Source: a virus. Taken from it: DNA of 64,000 nt. Where the stretch lies: the IMG/VR virus record IMGVR_UViG_3300005613_002762, positions 62,001 through 126,000 of that record; one strand, 5' to 3'. Positions within the stretch are counted from its first letter, which is position 1; each line of letters starts with the position of its first letter. The notes beneath the pieces were generated by a model. The model saw only the letters and a program-made list of their open reading frames with translations. It was not told the origin of the DNA and did not search any database. The position numbers were made by a program, and so were the translations under genes. This document shows, one piece after another, positions 1-9,373 of the stretch.

Positions 1-2416
1 GACCGTTATAGTAGATTGCTTCAGAGTTAGTTCTTACATCAGATGCCAAAGTGAATTCTTTGTTAGTTCCATTAACTAAACCGCTAACAGAAACTCTCTT
101 GAAGTAAGTGTTCTCGAAATCATTTGTAATGTTTTCAAGTTCAGTTACAACTTCTGAGAAAGAGTCGATAGCTGTAAGATCTGTGTTTGAGATCAAGTTA
201 GCAACTTCAGTAGACAATGCCTCTTCTAACGATTCTTCAGCGGCCTCAGCTCTTGAAATTTCAGAAGATAATTGTGACATTAATCCTTCCTCTACTTCAC
301 CGATAAATACTTCAAGTGAGTTATCTTTAGCAAGTCTTGCAGACTCCTCATTAGAGATAGCACTATTAATAGAAGTTTTAGCGTCATTTAATGATGTTTC
401 TAATGAACTATCACCAACAACTCTTGAAGAAGCTTCAGTAGAAATAGCGGCATTTGCATCAGTTCTGTTAGTTGCAATTACGCTCTCTAATGAACTATCA
501 CCAACAACTCTTGAAGAAGCTTCAGCAGAGATAGCTGTGTTTGCGTCAGTTTTATTAGTAGCGATTACACTTGCTAATGAACCGTCAGCAGATTCCATAG
601 CATCCTCAACCTCATCGATTGTTAAACCAATAGAAGTTACGGCAGACAATAATGCGTTATCGTTTTCTAAGTCAATAGCATTAACGAAAGAAACGATTTC
701 GGCAAATTGATCTAAATCAACATCAGAACCATCAAGGATAGCATCGATACGTTCTTTTTCATCTTCGATTGCGTTAGCTAATGAAGTATCTGCCGATTGA
801 CGGTCAGTAATTTCTGTGCTGATTTTTCCGTTAATAGACTCCTTAGCTTCATTAATAGAAGATGCCAATGAAGTGTCACCAGAAATACGGTTAGAAATTT
901 CAACTGAAATTCTGTCGTCGATAGATTCATCTGCAGATGTGTGGATTGAGCAACACTCAGAGATTTCAATAGATAACTCATTATCTTTTGAGTTCATTGC
1001 AACCAAGTTAGAACTGATAACAGATTCTAATGAATCATCAGCATTGTTCATTGCAACCAAGTTAGAACTGATAACAGTTTCTAATGAATCATCAGCATTG
1101 TTCATTGCCACCAAGTTAGAACTAATAACAGTTTCTAATGAAGTGTCGGCAGTGTTCATTGCAGTCAAGTTAGCACCGATAACAGTTTCTAATGAAGTGT
1201 CCACGGCAAGACGTTCATCTTCTTCTCTAGATACGCGAGCGTCGATAGAAGCGTTAGCCGCGATGATTTCAGCGTCTACATAATCCTCCAAAGAGTTGTC
1301 TGCGGCCAAGCGAGTTGACTCTTCAGCAGTTAATCGAGTGTCAATTGAACCTTCAGCAGATACATGGTGAGCATGTTCTGTAGAGATTTCAATAGAAATC
1401 AATGTTGCCAATGAAGTGTCAGCAGTTGCACGAGCGGCCTCCTCAGTAGAAACACGAGAAGTTAAAGAAGTGTCAGCGGCTTCACGAGCAGCAACTTCAG
1501 TAGATACAGCAGATTCGCGGTTAACAACTTCAAGAGAAATGTCAGAAGACAATACTCCTTCAGCAGCAAGAGCACGAGTTTCTTCAGCGTCTACATCGGC
1601 AGCACGGTTAACGATTTCAGAAGAAAGGTTAGCGGCAATTGATGCCTCAGCGGCTGTTGCACGAGATACTTCAGCAGAAGTTGCGGTTGATGCGTTAGCA
1701 GCTAAAGTTGTGATTGCGTTGTTGATGTCACCATCAGCAGATTGGAATGCACCTACGATTTCAGTCAATGAATCAAGAGCGGCTGGATCTGTGTTAGAGA
1801 TCACGAAGTCAATCTTTGTGTTCAATGAAGTATCGGCAGCGGCACGGGCAGTTGCTTCGTCAGCTAAGTCACTTGCCAATGAACCTTCAGCTGCGACAGC
1901 ACGAGACTCTTCAGCGTCAACATCAGCAGTACGAGCAGTTACTTCAGCCGCCAATGCGTTTGCGATAGACGTTTCAGAAGATTGTGCACGAGACTCTTCA
2001 GCGGCTAAATCGTTAGTTAAAGATAACTCAGCAGCAAGTGCACGAGTTTCTTCAGCATCTACGTCAGCGATGCGATTTGCAACCTCAGTTGAAAGGTTAG
2101 TTGACAAAGTGTTGTCACCGGCGATACGAGCAGCCACTTCAGTAGAAACTGCCGCAGCACGATTAACAACTTCGCTTGACAAATTAAGAGCAACTGAATC
2201 ATCACCAACAACTCTTAATGAAGCTTCGGTAGAAACAGCAGTTGATCTATCAGCAACTTCTTGAGCGACGTTTGTAGACAACGTTCCTAACTCAGAGTCA
2301 ACGTTAGTTGAACCATAAGCGATGTCACCAGCAACGATACCCAATGGGGTTGTGATTGATGGACTGGTTAACACCAAGTCCGATTGTAAGTCTAAAACTA
2401 TTTTAGTAGTAGCCAT
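1..2416 (-). CDS. Long coiled repeat tail fibre/adhesin, C-terminus beyond window
   Basis: An open minus-strand frame runs without a stop from an ATG at 2414-2416 to the window edge (at least 805 residues). After an N-terminal head (MATTKIVLDL) the protein is almost entirely a degenerate repeat of about 20-25 residues of the type AADTSLxxxVSxEExxR, rich in Ala, Ser, Thr and Glu, as expected for a trimeric fibrous shaft. Three near-identical units (ETVISSNLVAMNNADDSL type) lie at about 1010-1200. Near the edge the repeat ends and a different domain starts (VNGTNKEFTLASDV, then SEAIYYNG); it matches the repeated domain of the next structural gene at 2947-3732. Plus-strand ORFs here are codon shadows. 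It is probably a virion fibre; the receptor-binding end is not visible. Confidence 0.8.
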   Translation of the reverse strand, partial: MATTKIVLDLQSDLVLTSPSITTPLGIVAGDIAYGSTNVDSELGTLSTNVAQEVADRSTAVSTEASLRVVGDDSVALNLSSEVVNRAAAVSTEVAARIAGDNTLSTNLSTEVANRIADVDAEETRALAAELSLTNDLAAEESRAQSSETSIANALAAEVTARTADVDAEESRAVAAEGSLASDLADEATARAAADTSLNTKIDFVISNTDPAALDSLTEIVGAFQSADGDINNAITTLAANASTATSAEVSRATAAEASIAANLSSEIVNRAADVDAEETRALAAEGVLSSDISLEVVNRESAVSTEVAAREAADTSLTSRVSTEEAARATADTSLATLISIEISTEHAHHVSAEGSIDTRLTAEESTRLAADNSLEDYVDAEIIAANASIDARVSREEDERLAVDTSLETVIGANLTAMNTADTSLETVISSNLVAMNNADDSLETVISSNLVAMNNADDSLESVISSNLVAMNSKDNELSIEISECCSIHTSADESIDDRISVEISNRISGDTSLASSINEAKESINGKISTEITDRQSADTSLANAIEDEKERIDAILDGSDVDLDQFAEIVSFVNAIDLENDNALLSAVTSIGLTIDEVEDAMESADGSLASVIATNKTDANTAISAEASSRVVGDSSLESVIATNRTDANAAISTEASSRVVGDSSLETSLNDAKTSINSAISNEESARLAKDNSLEVFIGEVEEGLMSQLSSEISRAEAAEESLEEALSTEVANLISNTDLTAIDSFSEVVTELENITNDFENTYFKRVSVSGLVNGTNKEFTLASDVRTNSEAIYYNG

Positions 2417-2465
2417 AAAAAAAATTATTTTTTATTTGTTAAAAAGTGTTCTTCACACCTCGACC

Positions 2466-2486
2466 CCAACTCTTGAGGCGAGTTGG
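2466..2486. other. Stem-loop in the fibre gene leader
   Basis: CCAACTC and GAGTTGG form a perfect 7-bp stem around a 7-base loop. It lies in a 190-base leader between the motif at 2608-2619 and the fibre start at 2416. There is no adjacent T-run, so it is not a standard terminator. Otherwise the 2417-2645 gap holds only AT-rich sequence. Confidence 0.4.
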
Positions 2487-2607
2487 CTGATACATACAAA
2501 TATTAACCTGAGTAACCCAATAGATTACTCACTAAATATTTTTATAAATTTAAATAGGAAGATTAATAAGAAATATTAATAATCGCCGAAAATTCGACTT
2601 TGATTTA

Positions 2608-2619
2608 CATATAAATATC
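2608..2619 (-). promoter_or_regulatory. Late-type promoter motif for the fibre gene
   Basis: Read on the minus strand this is GATATTTATATG, a member of the recurring (G/A)TATTTAT(T/A)A motif seen before many virion genes in the window. It would give the fibre transcript a leader of about 190 bases. Confidence 0.4.
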
Positions 2620-2645
2620 TCGTAAATTTGAAAAAGACAAACTTT

Positions 2646-2879
2646 TTACAAATTATATAATAAATTTTTCAAATTCTTAATTGAATTTGTATATAAGAGA
2701 GGTTCACAAGAACCGGTCTCGTTTAAATAATTATTTACTTCTTGTTGTAATTCTTCCGTTTTGTCAAAAATAAAAACTGCTTTATTTCTTTGCTTTTCAA
2801 CTGACATTTTAAATCCTTTCAATTTCAAGTAAGCTCCTAAATAAAGATCACTTGTTGTATATTTTTCTACTTGTTCCAT
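2646..2879 (-). CDS. DUF5659-like small phage protein
   Basis: A 77-residue protein. The segment TTSDLYLGAYLKLKGF followed by NKAVFIFDKTEELQQEV fits the DUF5659 pattern (a T-x-D-L-x-L-A-A-x-L-K-x-K-G start, an F-x-F strand and a short helix), a small family found mainly in phages. Its function is unknown. An ATATTTATA motif lies 17 bases upstream on the coding strand (2897-2905). It sits between two structural genes on the same strand, so it may travel with the tail operon. The assignment is by eye. Confidence 0.6.
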   Translation of the reverse strand: MEQVEKYTTSDLYLGAYLKLKGFKMSVEKQRNKAVFIFDKTEELQQEVNNYLNETGSCEPLLYTNSIKNLKNLLYNL

Positions 2880-2946
2880 TTTCTTTTTTTTCTTTATATA
2901 AATATGTTTAGTTTTTAAGTTATTTAGGTATTATGTTAAATTATTT

Positions 2947-3732
2947 TTAATAAAATCTATACGAACACGTTATTTTACTTGAGGATGGTGGTGAAATACT
3001 AAATGTTATTGTTTTTCCGTTAATAACATAATCATTATTTTCACCCTGATCTTGTAAAAGACCGTTTAGATATATATGTTCACTACCATTTTTTGGTAAT
3101 TCAGTTAATTCAAATACTTTATTTATCCCATTAATTTCACCAACAGGATATTCGTGATCAATAAAATTAATTTCACTATAAGTTCTATAAGAACAAAGTA
3201 ATTTACTTCCAATTTTTGGTGGATTGTTAAACGTAATTGTTTTTCCACTTATTATATAATCAAGATTAGACCCTCTATCTTGTAAGAGTCCATTATAATA
3301 AATGTGTTCTGAATTTAATTCTGGTGTAAAACGAAGTTGGAATTCTTTATTTACACTATCGATAGAACCCGAAATTAATTCACGATCAATAAATGTTGAT
3401 GAATTAACACCAGGAACTACTAAATTATTCGGTAAATTTTCAAGAACTTCTAATTGTGTGGAACTTAAAAAAAAGATCTCTTCCCAATCACTTAATTCGA
3501 AAGACCAAAAGATATTTTTAAGTTTGAAAAATCGAGAACCTCCGTCGACTCCGACAATCATACCAGGTCTTCGTCTGTCGTAGGGTATTAAATTTAAATC
3601 CGATTCTTCGTCTACATTACGTAATCCATCGATCCCATATAAAGGATCAATAACTGCATAAGTATCTAATGTGTCCATCGGGGAGATGAAGCCCATAATC
3701 CCCACCCCACCGATTTTACTAAAATCGGCCAT
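2947..3732 (-). CDS. Virion structural protein with two tandem tail-type domains
   Basis: A 261-residue protein. The N-terminal third (SKIGGVGIMGFISPMDT, then DTYAVIDPLYGIDGLRNV and RRRPGMIVGV) looks like a conserved attachment segment. The rest is two tandem copies of a domain of about 65 residues with the signature N-K-x-F-x-L, SEHIYxNGLLQD, DYxIxGKTITF and a final CSYR. The same domain begins at the window edge of the neighbouring long fibre protein, so the two are probably fibre or fibre-tip components. The domain resembles beta-sandwich units frequent in phage tail proteins. Exact role unknown. Confidence 0.65.
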   Translation of the reverse strand: MADFSKIGGVGIMGFISPMDTLDTYAVIDPLYGIDGLRNVDEESDLNLIPYDRRRPGMIVGVDGGSRFFKLKNIFWSFELSDWEEIFFLSSTQLEVLENLPNNLVVPGVNSSTFIDRELISGSIDSVNKEFQLRFTPELNSEHIYYNGLLQDRGSNLDYIISGKTITFNNPPKIGSKLLCSYRTYSEINFIDHEYPVGEINGINKVFELTELPKNGSEHIYLNGLLQDQGENNDYVINGKTITFSISPPSSSKITCSYRFY

Positions 3733-3758
3733 TTAAATTTCGATATACATATATAATA

Positions 3759-5315
3759 TTATTCACATAACCACACGTCAACTTTCGCAGAAGTCGATAC
3801 ATATGATCTATATATTGAATAAATAGTCGAATTACCTAAATTGTCAATTATATTTATGTCAGGTTTTGTTGTTATTGGAATAACATTACCATTACAACCC
3901 CAATTACTGTTTCTAAATATAGATGGTTGATTACTTGTGGATGGAATTAAAATATAAAAATAACCCGGCCCTGAAGGAATTTCCAAATATAAATTAGTTG
4001 TTTGTGAGGTATCAATTGTCGACAACAACAACTCATCTCCTGAATTAAAGTTTGAATTTACTGATTTTCCAAAATAAATTTTTGGAATAGTCGTTGGTGT
4101 TGATGTAGGTGTTGGTGTTGGGGTCGGTGTTTGAGTAATTGTGGTAGTTGGTGTTGGGGTCGGTGTTTCACTGATTGTTGGTGTCGGAGTTGGGGTTTCA
4201 GTTGATGTTGGTGTTGGGGTATTAGTCGGAGTTGATGTTAGTGTATTAGTTGGTGTTGGTGTAGGTGTTGCCGTTAAAGTATTAGTAGGTGTAACCGTAG
4301 GTGTTGTTGTTGGGGTATTTGTGGGTGTATTTGTAGGTGTTGTTGTCGGAGTATTTGTTGGTGTAACCGTAGGTGTTGGTGTATTTGTTGACGTTGGTGT
4401 TGGTGAAGCCCCTAAACTTGGTGTGACAGTAGGTGTTGGTGTATTTGTTGGTGTTGAAGTTGGCGTGTTTGTTGGAGTATTTGTTGGTGTATTTGTTGGT
4501 GTTGAAGTTGGCGTGTTTGTTGGAGTATTAGTCGGTGTATTTGTTGGGTCTGTAGTTTTAGTTGGTGTCGGAGTTGGTGTGGTTTGTTTTTGTGTCGAAA
4601 TTTTAAAATCAGGAATAATGTTTGAACCTAAAATTTTACTATTTTCTAGTATAACAACATCCTTTAATGAGTCAAAATCCATGTCAAGTCTTGTCTCAAA
4701 TATACCGTTCATGGTTCCTGCGTCAATTAAAATTTCTTTTGGGACAACAATTCTTTCATTTGTTTTCGTTGTTAATATCGCATCAAAGGAAATATATGTG
4801 TTAGTTGTTAGTGGTCTATTATAGGATATTGTTGATTTTAAAATTACAGATCCAGGCATTATCTCCAACATAATTATAACCTCAAATGGTGGTAACGGGG
4901 TAACACAAATATCCCAAGTTGGTGTCGGAGTTGGTGTGACACTAATTGTTGGTGTAGGTGTTGGTGTCTGAGTTGAAGTCGGTGTTGGACTCGGAACTTT
5001 ACAAGGATCAAATGTTGGAGTCGGTGTAACAGTTGAAGTAGGTGTAGGTGTAGGTGTTCTTGTCGGAGTAACTGTTGGTGTAGGTGTCGGTGTTGGTCTA
5101 ACAACATTTAAAAAATAAGGACAATTTGATGAAACAGGTTTAATCGTATATGTTCCGTATATTTCTCTTGGTGGATATAATAAATTAGGTTCAAATAAAA
5201 ATGGTAATGTTATTTCGTCAAAATTTAAAACAACATCATCGTTATCTGGTTTGAATAAGACTTCTGCCAATTCACCATCATAAAAAACACTATTAATTAA
5301 TATATTCTGACTCAT
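3759..5315 (-). CDS. Mucin-like Thr-Pro-rich virion protein
   Basis: A 518-residue protein made of three folded-looking parts joined by long Thr-Pro linkers. Residues 1-70 form an N-terminal domain; a short PTPTPT tract follows; residues about 150-240 form a beta-rich domain ([20 protein letters not shown]); then about 170 residues are almost pure (T/N)-P-T repeats; the last 90 residues form a C-terminal domain ending DVWLCE. Such tracts are extended and could carry O-glycans, which is notable given the phage's glycosyltransferases. Its start directly abuts the stop of the gene at 5316-7682, so the two are co-transcribed. Probably an exposed tail or fibre protein. Confidence 0.6.
   Translation of the reverse strand: MSQNILINSVFYDGELAEVLFKPDNDDVVLNFDEITLPFLFEPNLLYPPREIYGTYTIKPVSSNCPYFLNVVRPTPTPTPTVTPTRTPTPTPTSTVTPTPTFDPCKVPSPTPTSTQTPTPTPTISVTPTPTPTWDICVTPLPPFEVIIMLEIMPGSVILKSTISYNRPLTTNTYISFDAILTTKTNERIVVPKEILIDAGTMNGIFETRLDMDFDSLKDVVILENSKILGSNIIPDFKISTQKQTTPTPTPTKTTDPTNTPTNTPTNTPTSTPTNTPTNTPTNTPTSTPTNTPTPTVTPSLGASPTPTSTNTPTPTVTPTNTPTTTPTNTPTNTPTTTPTVTPTNTLTATPTPTPTNTLTSTPTNTPTPTSTETPTPTPTISETPTPTPTTTITQTPTPTPTPTSTPTTIPKIYFGKSVNSNFNSGDELLLSTIDTSQTTNLYLEIPSGPGYFYILIPSTSNQPSIFRNSNWGCNGNVIPITTKPDINIIDNLGNSTIYSIYRSYVSTSAKVDVWLCE
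4090..4580. repeat. Minisatellite coding the main Thr-Pro tract
   Basis: On the plus strand this is a run of GTNGGTGT-type units (such as GTATTTGTTGGTGT and GTTGGTGTTGGGGT), with 6- and 12-base periodicity and several exact longer duplications (for example at about 4440-4560). It encodes [12 protein letters not shown]. Such arrays can expand and contract by slippage. Confidence 0.8.
4915..5100. repeat. Second Thr-Pro coding repeat tract
   Basis: A shorter array of GTTGGTGTAGGTGT-like units in the same gene, encoding two PTPTPT linkers separated by FDPCKVPS. Confidence 0.7.
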
Positions 5316-7682
5316 CTATTCATTAATTATTGTATATGTAAAATCATTAGGAAGACAAGACGCCAAATCACAATTTGGACAATCGGGATCGAACATGTAG
5401 TAAGTATCTCTTAATAATTTGAAATTATGTTTCACTTCAGGTGAAGATAGTGGTTCTGTATAAAATCTAAGTTGTTGAATAGCTCCGTCAAAAGTTCCTG
5501 CAAAGTTTTCTTCTATTAGAATATGTGTTTTAAGTTTGTTTAATGTGGTTGCACTTAAAATGTTTTCAGGGAAACATTCCGGATCTTGAAGGTAATCGTC
5601 ACTCTTAAGATGATATTTTCCTGAAAAACTTAAAACATTATTTGGGTTTGAAACCGTAAATGCTGGTGTCGAATTTTTATCTACGATTATACTTCCTGTC
5701 GTATTTGTAAGACCAGTTAAAACGGCAGGATCATTATTACAATCGTTATATACTATATCAGTGACTGATGTCCCTGCAGTATAGTTCCAAATTTTACAGA
5801 AATTTAAAGTTAAATTTTCGTGAAGACCTTGAGTTCCACCACCCCAAGATATATTAAAAGGAACACCAAGTTGTCTTTCCTTATCGGTGTCTAATGCTCT
5901 TGGTATAACTTCTTCAAAATTTTCTATTGTATAAAATATTCGACCATTTATATAAATTTTTAATCGACCCATTCTAAACTTGGTATCGTCTAACCATCTT
6001 TGATTTAATTGGACGATCTCTATTTCGCCAGGAACTTCATAACCATTCGTGTATGGTGGAGCAATTAACGCTTGAGCATTGTTCGCTAAACTTTGTAATA
6101 ACTCAACTCTTGTTATATCATCTAAACCACCAAACCATTTTAGATCGCAATAGTCTAAATACGTATATCGTTCCCAAACAACATTAAGTAAAAACCAACG
6201 CTCAACTCCTAACCATGCAGGATTAACTTCTAAACAGTAAGGATATATTGGTGGAGTGCAAATATCAACAATCGTATAACCAGTGACATATGTCTGACCC
6301 GTTACACAAGAACCTGTTGTTTCACAATCACCTGTGATTTTAATTGCTCGTATACCGATTCCAGGATTTTGTGGATCACCACATAATCTAAATGAAATGT
6401 TGTTTGATAACGCATCAAATTTTGGATCTTTTTCACAAGTGTCTTCCACAGATGAAAAAGTTAATGACGGTGTTGTTGGAGGACATCCACATACATTACA
6501 ACCACAATTAGGACAAGACGAACAACATCCTGCCGTTGGGCTACATTCGATTATTCTTGGATATGTATCACAAGGTGGTGTTGATGTTGGGGTTGGAGTT
6601 GGTGTCGGTGTTGGGATATTAATATCAGAACAATCATGATTAAAACACATCCACCCACAAACTTCACATGGTGGTTTATCACAACCACAACCACAAGTTA
6701 ATTTTTTTTGATCGTCACCATGACATAAATCACAACCATAATTTACGTGAGGATCGTAAACACCACCTTTTGGTCTTGGTGGGTAAACGTATATACATCG
6801 ACTATTCTTAATTGAGTAATCACAACAAGCACAAGTTTCTTCTTTTGTTAATCCTGATGTAACTCTTGTATATCCTGTATCACATTTAGGTGATCCATCA
6901 GCATGGTGATAAAATTTATTTTCAGCTCTTGCCCCCATATAAAAAAATGTATTTTTATTGTTGGGGTATATTTGATTTAAAGTCGTATAACCTGGTGGTG
7001 GAGAAAATTCATCAACAAATCTTGGTTTTAATAACATTTCAACAGACCAACCTTTATTCATTCTTTCAGGTAAAATATCATAATCATATCCAAACAACTT
7101 ATAAAACCCTTGATAAAACCCACCATACAACTCAACGTATCTACCAAAAATAGGACTAACCTTTGATACCATTTGATATGTTGTATATTGAGATATTCCT
7201 GAAAATTTGTTATTGTCGGGAACATTTGTTGTGGGTTGAATAAATTTCATTCTTCTATCGTAATAGAACCTTTTGAATTTTTCACTATCGTCGAATAGTC
7301 CATTTGTGAATACTAAACTATCACCTTTAATTTTTGTCGTTAAACCATTATCAATACCTGTTAAACCAATATCACATGTTGTATTACTAGAAAAACAAAG
7401 TAAATTAAGATCTTTTGGTTGATAAAAATTTTCAGAGATAATAACATTGTTTGGATTATAGGATCCATATGTTAAAGTTAAATTTTGTGTTGTAAGAGGA
7501 CTATTTAAGTTGAGTGATAATGGTAGTCTTTCACCATTATCAATTCCTATTAGAAATGGTGAAAACACAACTTCTTGATTAAAATCAACCTCATCAGAAG
7601 CCAACGACATATCTTGCCCGTCATAAATGACTTGCATTTTTAATTTCTGATAATTATATTGATTTATATTTTGGTAAGCCAT
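5316..7682 (-). CDS. Large Cys-rich tail/adhesin protein with LamG-like C-terminus
   Basis: A 788-residue protein that I do not recognise as a named family. Residues 1-270 are beta-rich. A central part (about 280-430) is very cysteine-rich, with many CxxC, CC and CGCGC motifs, and contains a short [12 protein letters not shown] linker; it could bind metal or be held by disulfides. The C-terminal part (about 450-750) has the look of a concanavalin/LamG-like sandwich (RMGRLKIYINGRIFYTIENF and DGAIQQLRFYTEPLSSPEV). Its position beside the Thr-Pro protein and fibre genes suggests an exposed carbohydrate-binding tail component. The start is supported by a TATTTATTAT motif just upstream. Confidence 0.6.
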   Translation of the reverse strand: MAYQNINQYNYQKLKMQVIYDGQDMSLASDEVDFNQEVVFSPFLIGIDNGERLPLSLNLNSPLTTQNLTLTYGSYNPNNVIISENFYQPKDLNLLCFSSNTTCDIGLTGIDNGLTTKIKGDSLVFTNGLFDDSEKFKRFYYDRRMKFIQPTTNVPDNNKFSGISQYTTYQMVSKVSPIFGRYVELYGGFYQGFYKLFGYDYDILPERMNKGWSVEMLLKPRFVDEFSPPPGYTTLNQIYPNNKNTFFYMGARAENKFYHHADGSPKCDTGYTRVTSGLTKEETCACCDYSIKNSRCIYVYPPRPKGGVYDPHVNYGCDLCHGDDQKKLTCGCGCDKPPCEVCGWMCFNHDCSDINIPTPTPTPTPTSTPPCDTYPRIIECSPTAGCCSSCPNCGCNVCGCPPTTPSLTFSSVEDTCEKDPKFDALSNNISFRLCGDPQNPGIGIRAIKITGDCETTGSCVTGQTYVTGYTIVDICTPPIYPYCLEVNPAWLGVERWFLLNVVWERYTYLDYCDLKWFGGLDDITRVELLQSLANNAQALIAPPYTNGYEVPGEIEIVQLNQRWLDDTKFRMGRLKIYINGRIFYTIENFEEVIPRALDTDKERQLGVPFNISWGGGTQGLHENLTLNFCKIWNYTAGTSVTDIVYNDCNNDPAVLTGLTNTTGSIIVDKNSTPAFTVSNPNNVLSFSGKYHLKSDDYLQDPECFPENILSATTLNKLKTHILIEENFAGTFDGAIQQLRFYTEPLSSPEVKHNFKLLRDTYYMFDPDCPNCDLASCLPNDFTYTIINE

Positions 7683-7691
7683 CTGTTTTTA

Positions 7692-7701
7692 TAATAAATA
7701 C
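7692..7701 (-). promoter_or_regulatory. Late-type motif, minus-strand copy of a divergent pair
   Basis: Reads GTATTTATTA on the minus strand, 9 bases before the start of the 5316-7682 gene. It is the exact inverted copy of the element at 7713-7722, so each divergent gene has a copy in its own coding orientation. Confidence 0.55.
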
Positions 7702-7712
7702 CACAGATGAAA

Positions 7713-7722
7713 GTATTTATTA
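7713..7722 (+). promoter_or_regulatory. Late-type motif, plus-strand copy of a divergent pair
   Basis: Reads GTATTTATTA on the plus strand, 13 bases before the ATG at 7736. It forms a perfect 10-base inverted repeat with 7692-7701. Confidence 0.55.
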
Positions 7723-7735
7723 AGAAAGTTAAATC

Positions 7736-8623
7736 ATGATTAAACTTAACCAAGAATATTTTAACTCACCTTATTATTTTTATTTAAAAGATAAGGGTAG
7801 TAAAATTAATGTATATTACTCTGTATCGGAAACTATTGTCGAATCAAGAAAAAATGATGACGTTGTTGTTATTGATAAAAAAGATTTTGAAGATATCCAA
7901 AAAATGATTTCTAAAATTATGAAATCAGGAAAAAAATTAACAAAAAACCAAGTTCATAAACTTTTAGATTCCAAATCACAATCAACACAAAAACCTGATG
8001 GTGAATTAGGTGAGTTAGTTAATCCTGACGGGTCATTGATGGGGTCAAGTATTCCGATTTTAAATCAAAGAAATTTGGCAAAGAAAACTACAGACCAAAC
8101 GGTTCGTATGACAAAGGCAAATCAATTTCCATTTATTCGTGTTTATTATGGTGAAGGTGAAGAGGTTGATGGTAAATTATTAGATGAGGTTGACCAATCT
8201 GAATCATTTGGTTTTGAAGAAACTGAAGACGCTCCCACATATGATGTTGCGAACAAAATATTAAAAAAGATGGGTGTTGAAGATCCGTTTGAAAGAAATG
8301 AACGGTTAGAAAGATTAGGTTTTGATAGAAAATTAGACAAAGAATTAAAATACGAAAAGAAAAGAGGTGAATGTAAAAATTGTTTTACAAAAAGACGTTT
8401 ATCGGAACTTGAAAAACAAAAAATGGAAAAAATGATTGACGAGATATTATTATCAAAAAAATCAAAAGACAAAGAAGTTGTTAAAAAAACAAAAGAATCT
8501 AATGACGATGATAGTGTTATGTCAAAATTGTTAATTCGAAATATTGAGGCAATTAAAAAATTGGCCGATAGAGAAAACATAAGTATAGATAAGTTAGTTA
8601 AACATTTGAAACAAGGTGAATAG
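7736..8623 (+). CDS. Phage protein of unknown function, charged
   Basis: A 295-residue, Lys/Glu-rich protein, first gene of a plus-strand group of five. The N-terminus (MIKLNQEYFNSPYYFYLKD) looks folded. Residues about 95-110 are polar and Gly-rich, and the C-terminal half is helical and charged, with a single CKNCF pair. No catalytic motif is recognised. The late-type motif 13 bases upstream and the setting between tail genes suggest a virion or assembly role, which is inference only. Confidence 0.5.
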   Translation: MIKLNQEYFNSPYYFYLKDKGSKINVYYSVSETIVESRKNDDVVVIDKKDFEDIQKMISKIMKSGKKLTKNQVHKLLDSKSQSTQKPDGELGELVNPDGSLMGSSIPILNQRNLAKKTTDQTVRMTKANQFPFIRVYYGEGEEVDGKLLDEVDQSESFGFEETEDAPTYDVANKILKKMGVEDPFERNERLERLGFDRKLDKELKYEKKRGECKNCFTKRRLSELEKQKMEKMIDEILLSKKSKDKEVVKKTKESNDDDSVMSKLLIRNIEAIKKLADRENISIDKLVKHLKQGE

Positions 8624-9086
8624 TAGTTTATATAATAAAACAATAACATTACCAAAAGAGGTTATGGAATATCTTGAGACTTGTTTCGAGTATATACCAA
8701 ACTCAGATTCAACAATTGAAGGTCATAAACGAAATCAAGAACTGAGAGATTCTGGATACGTCACTTACCAACAATTAGGAAGAATTAAAAATTGGTTTGA
8801 TGAATATGAAGGTGATAAAACTGACGCTCCGTTTATTTTAAATGGTGCTGATTATATGAAAAATTGGGTTGAGTCGACAATACAACAACTAAGAAAAAAT
8901 GACTCATTTTCCAAAGATATGAAAGATGAATTTATGCCAGATCCGATTGATTCAAATTTAGTTAGTGATCTTGGACCATACGCTGATATGATTAGACCTT
9001 CTAAAGACCATAGCACCTTTACACAAGATGTTAGAATCAAAGAAGATTTAGACAGAATAAACCAAATAATTAAACAAATACTTTAA
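8616..9086 (+). CDS. Phage protein of unknown function
   Basis: A 156-residue protein. The longest frame starts with GTG at 8616 and overlaps the upstream gene by 8 bases; the first in-frame ATG is at 8664. The GTG start keeps a plausible coupled arrangement and the segment KTITLPKEVMEYLETCFEYI, which looks like one continuous helix, so I prefer it. The protein is mostly helical (QLGRIKNWFDEYEG). No family recognised. The next gene starts two bases after its stop. Confidence 0.5.
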   Translation: MNSSLYNKTITLPKEVMEYLETCFEYIPNSDSTIEGHKRNQELRDSGYVTYQQLGRIKNWFDEYEGDKTDAPFILNGADYMKNWVESTIQQLRKNDSFSKDMKDEFMPDPIDSNLVSDLGPYADMIRPSKDHSTFTQDVRIKEDLDRINQIIKQIL

Positions 9087-9088
9087 TT

Positions 9089-9373
9089 ATGCAAACAGAA
9101 AGATTAGATTTTAGTCAACCAGCAAACGACCTTACGGCAATTGCTGACTTACAAAGAAAAAGTTTGATTGTAAAAAATGATTACAAAAACGAAAACCCTT
9201 ATTCATCTACAAATCCTGATGCCATTTCTGATGGTGATGAATTCGGAAAAGGGACAGGTGTATTTTTAGATACAATCAATGGTGGATCTTCTTTAGATGT
9301 TATCGAAAGAAAGAACGAAATAAAAATCAATGAGTATCAACCAGACAAACCTTACACAACACCTTCTGCGTAA
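9089..9373 (+). CDS. Small phage protein of unknown function
   Basis: A 94-residue polar protein (MQTERLDFSQPANDL at the start), rich in Asn, Asp and Ser with a Gly-rich middle. No motif recognised. Its stop codon overlaps the next gene's ATG by one base, so translation is likely coupled to the WYL-like gene. Confidence 0.5.
   Translation: MQTERLDFSQPANDLTAIADLQRKSLIVKNDYKNENPYSSTNPDAISDGDEFGKGTGVFLDTINGGSSLDVIERKNEIKINEYQPDKPYTTPSA

Noticed and set aside
108-2264. Plus-strand ORFs of 155-282 residues, Ser/Ala-rich
   Set aside because: They are antisense shadows of the long repeat fibre gene, which is open on the minus strand through the whole region and has a normal start and codon use.
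4090-4580. Possible CRISPR array
   Set aside because: The short repeats have no unique spacers of regular length and are in-frame coding Thr-Pro units.
4141-4824. Plus-strand ORF rich in Val-Gly (VGVGVGV)
   Set aside because: Reverse reading of the Thr-Pro repeat DNA; the minus-strand protein has folded flanking domains and the proper gene spacing.
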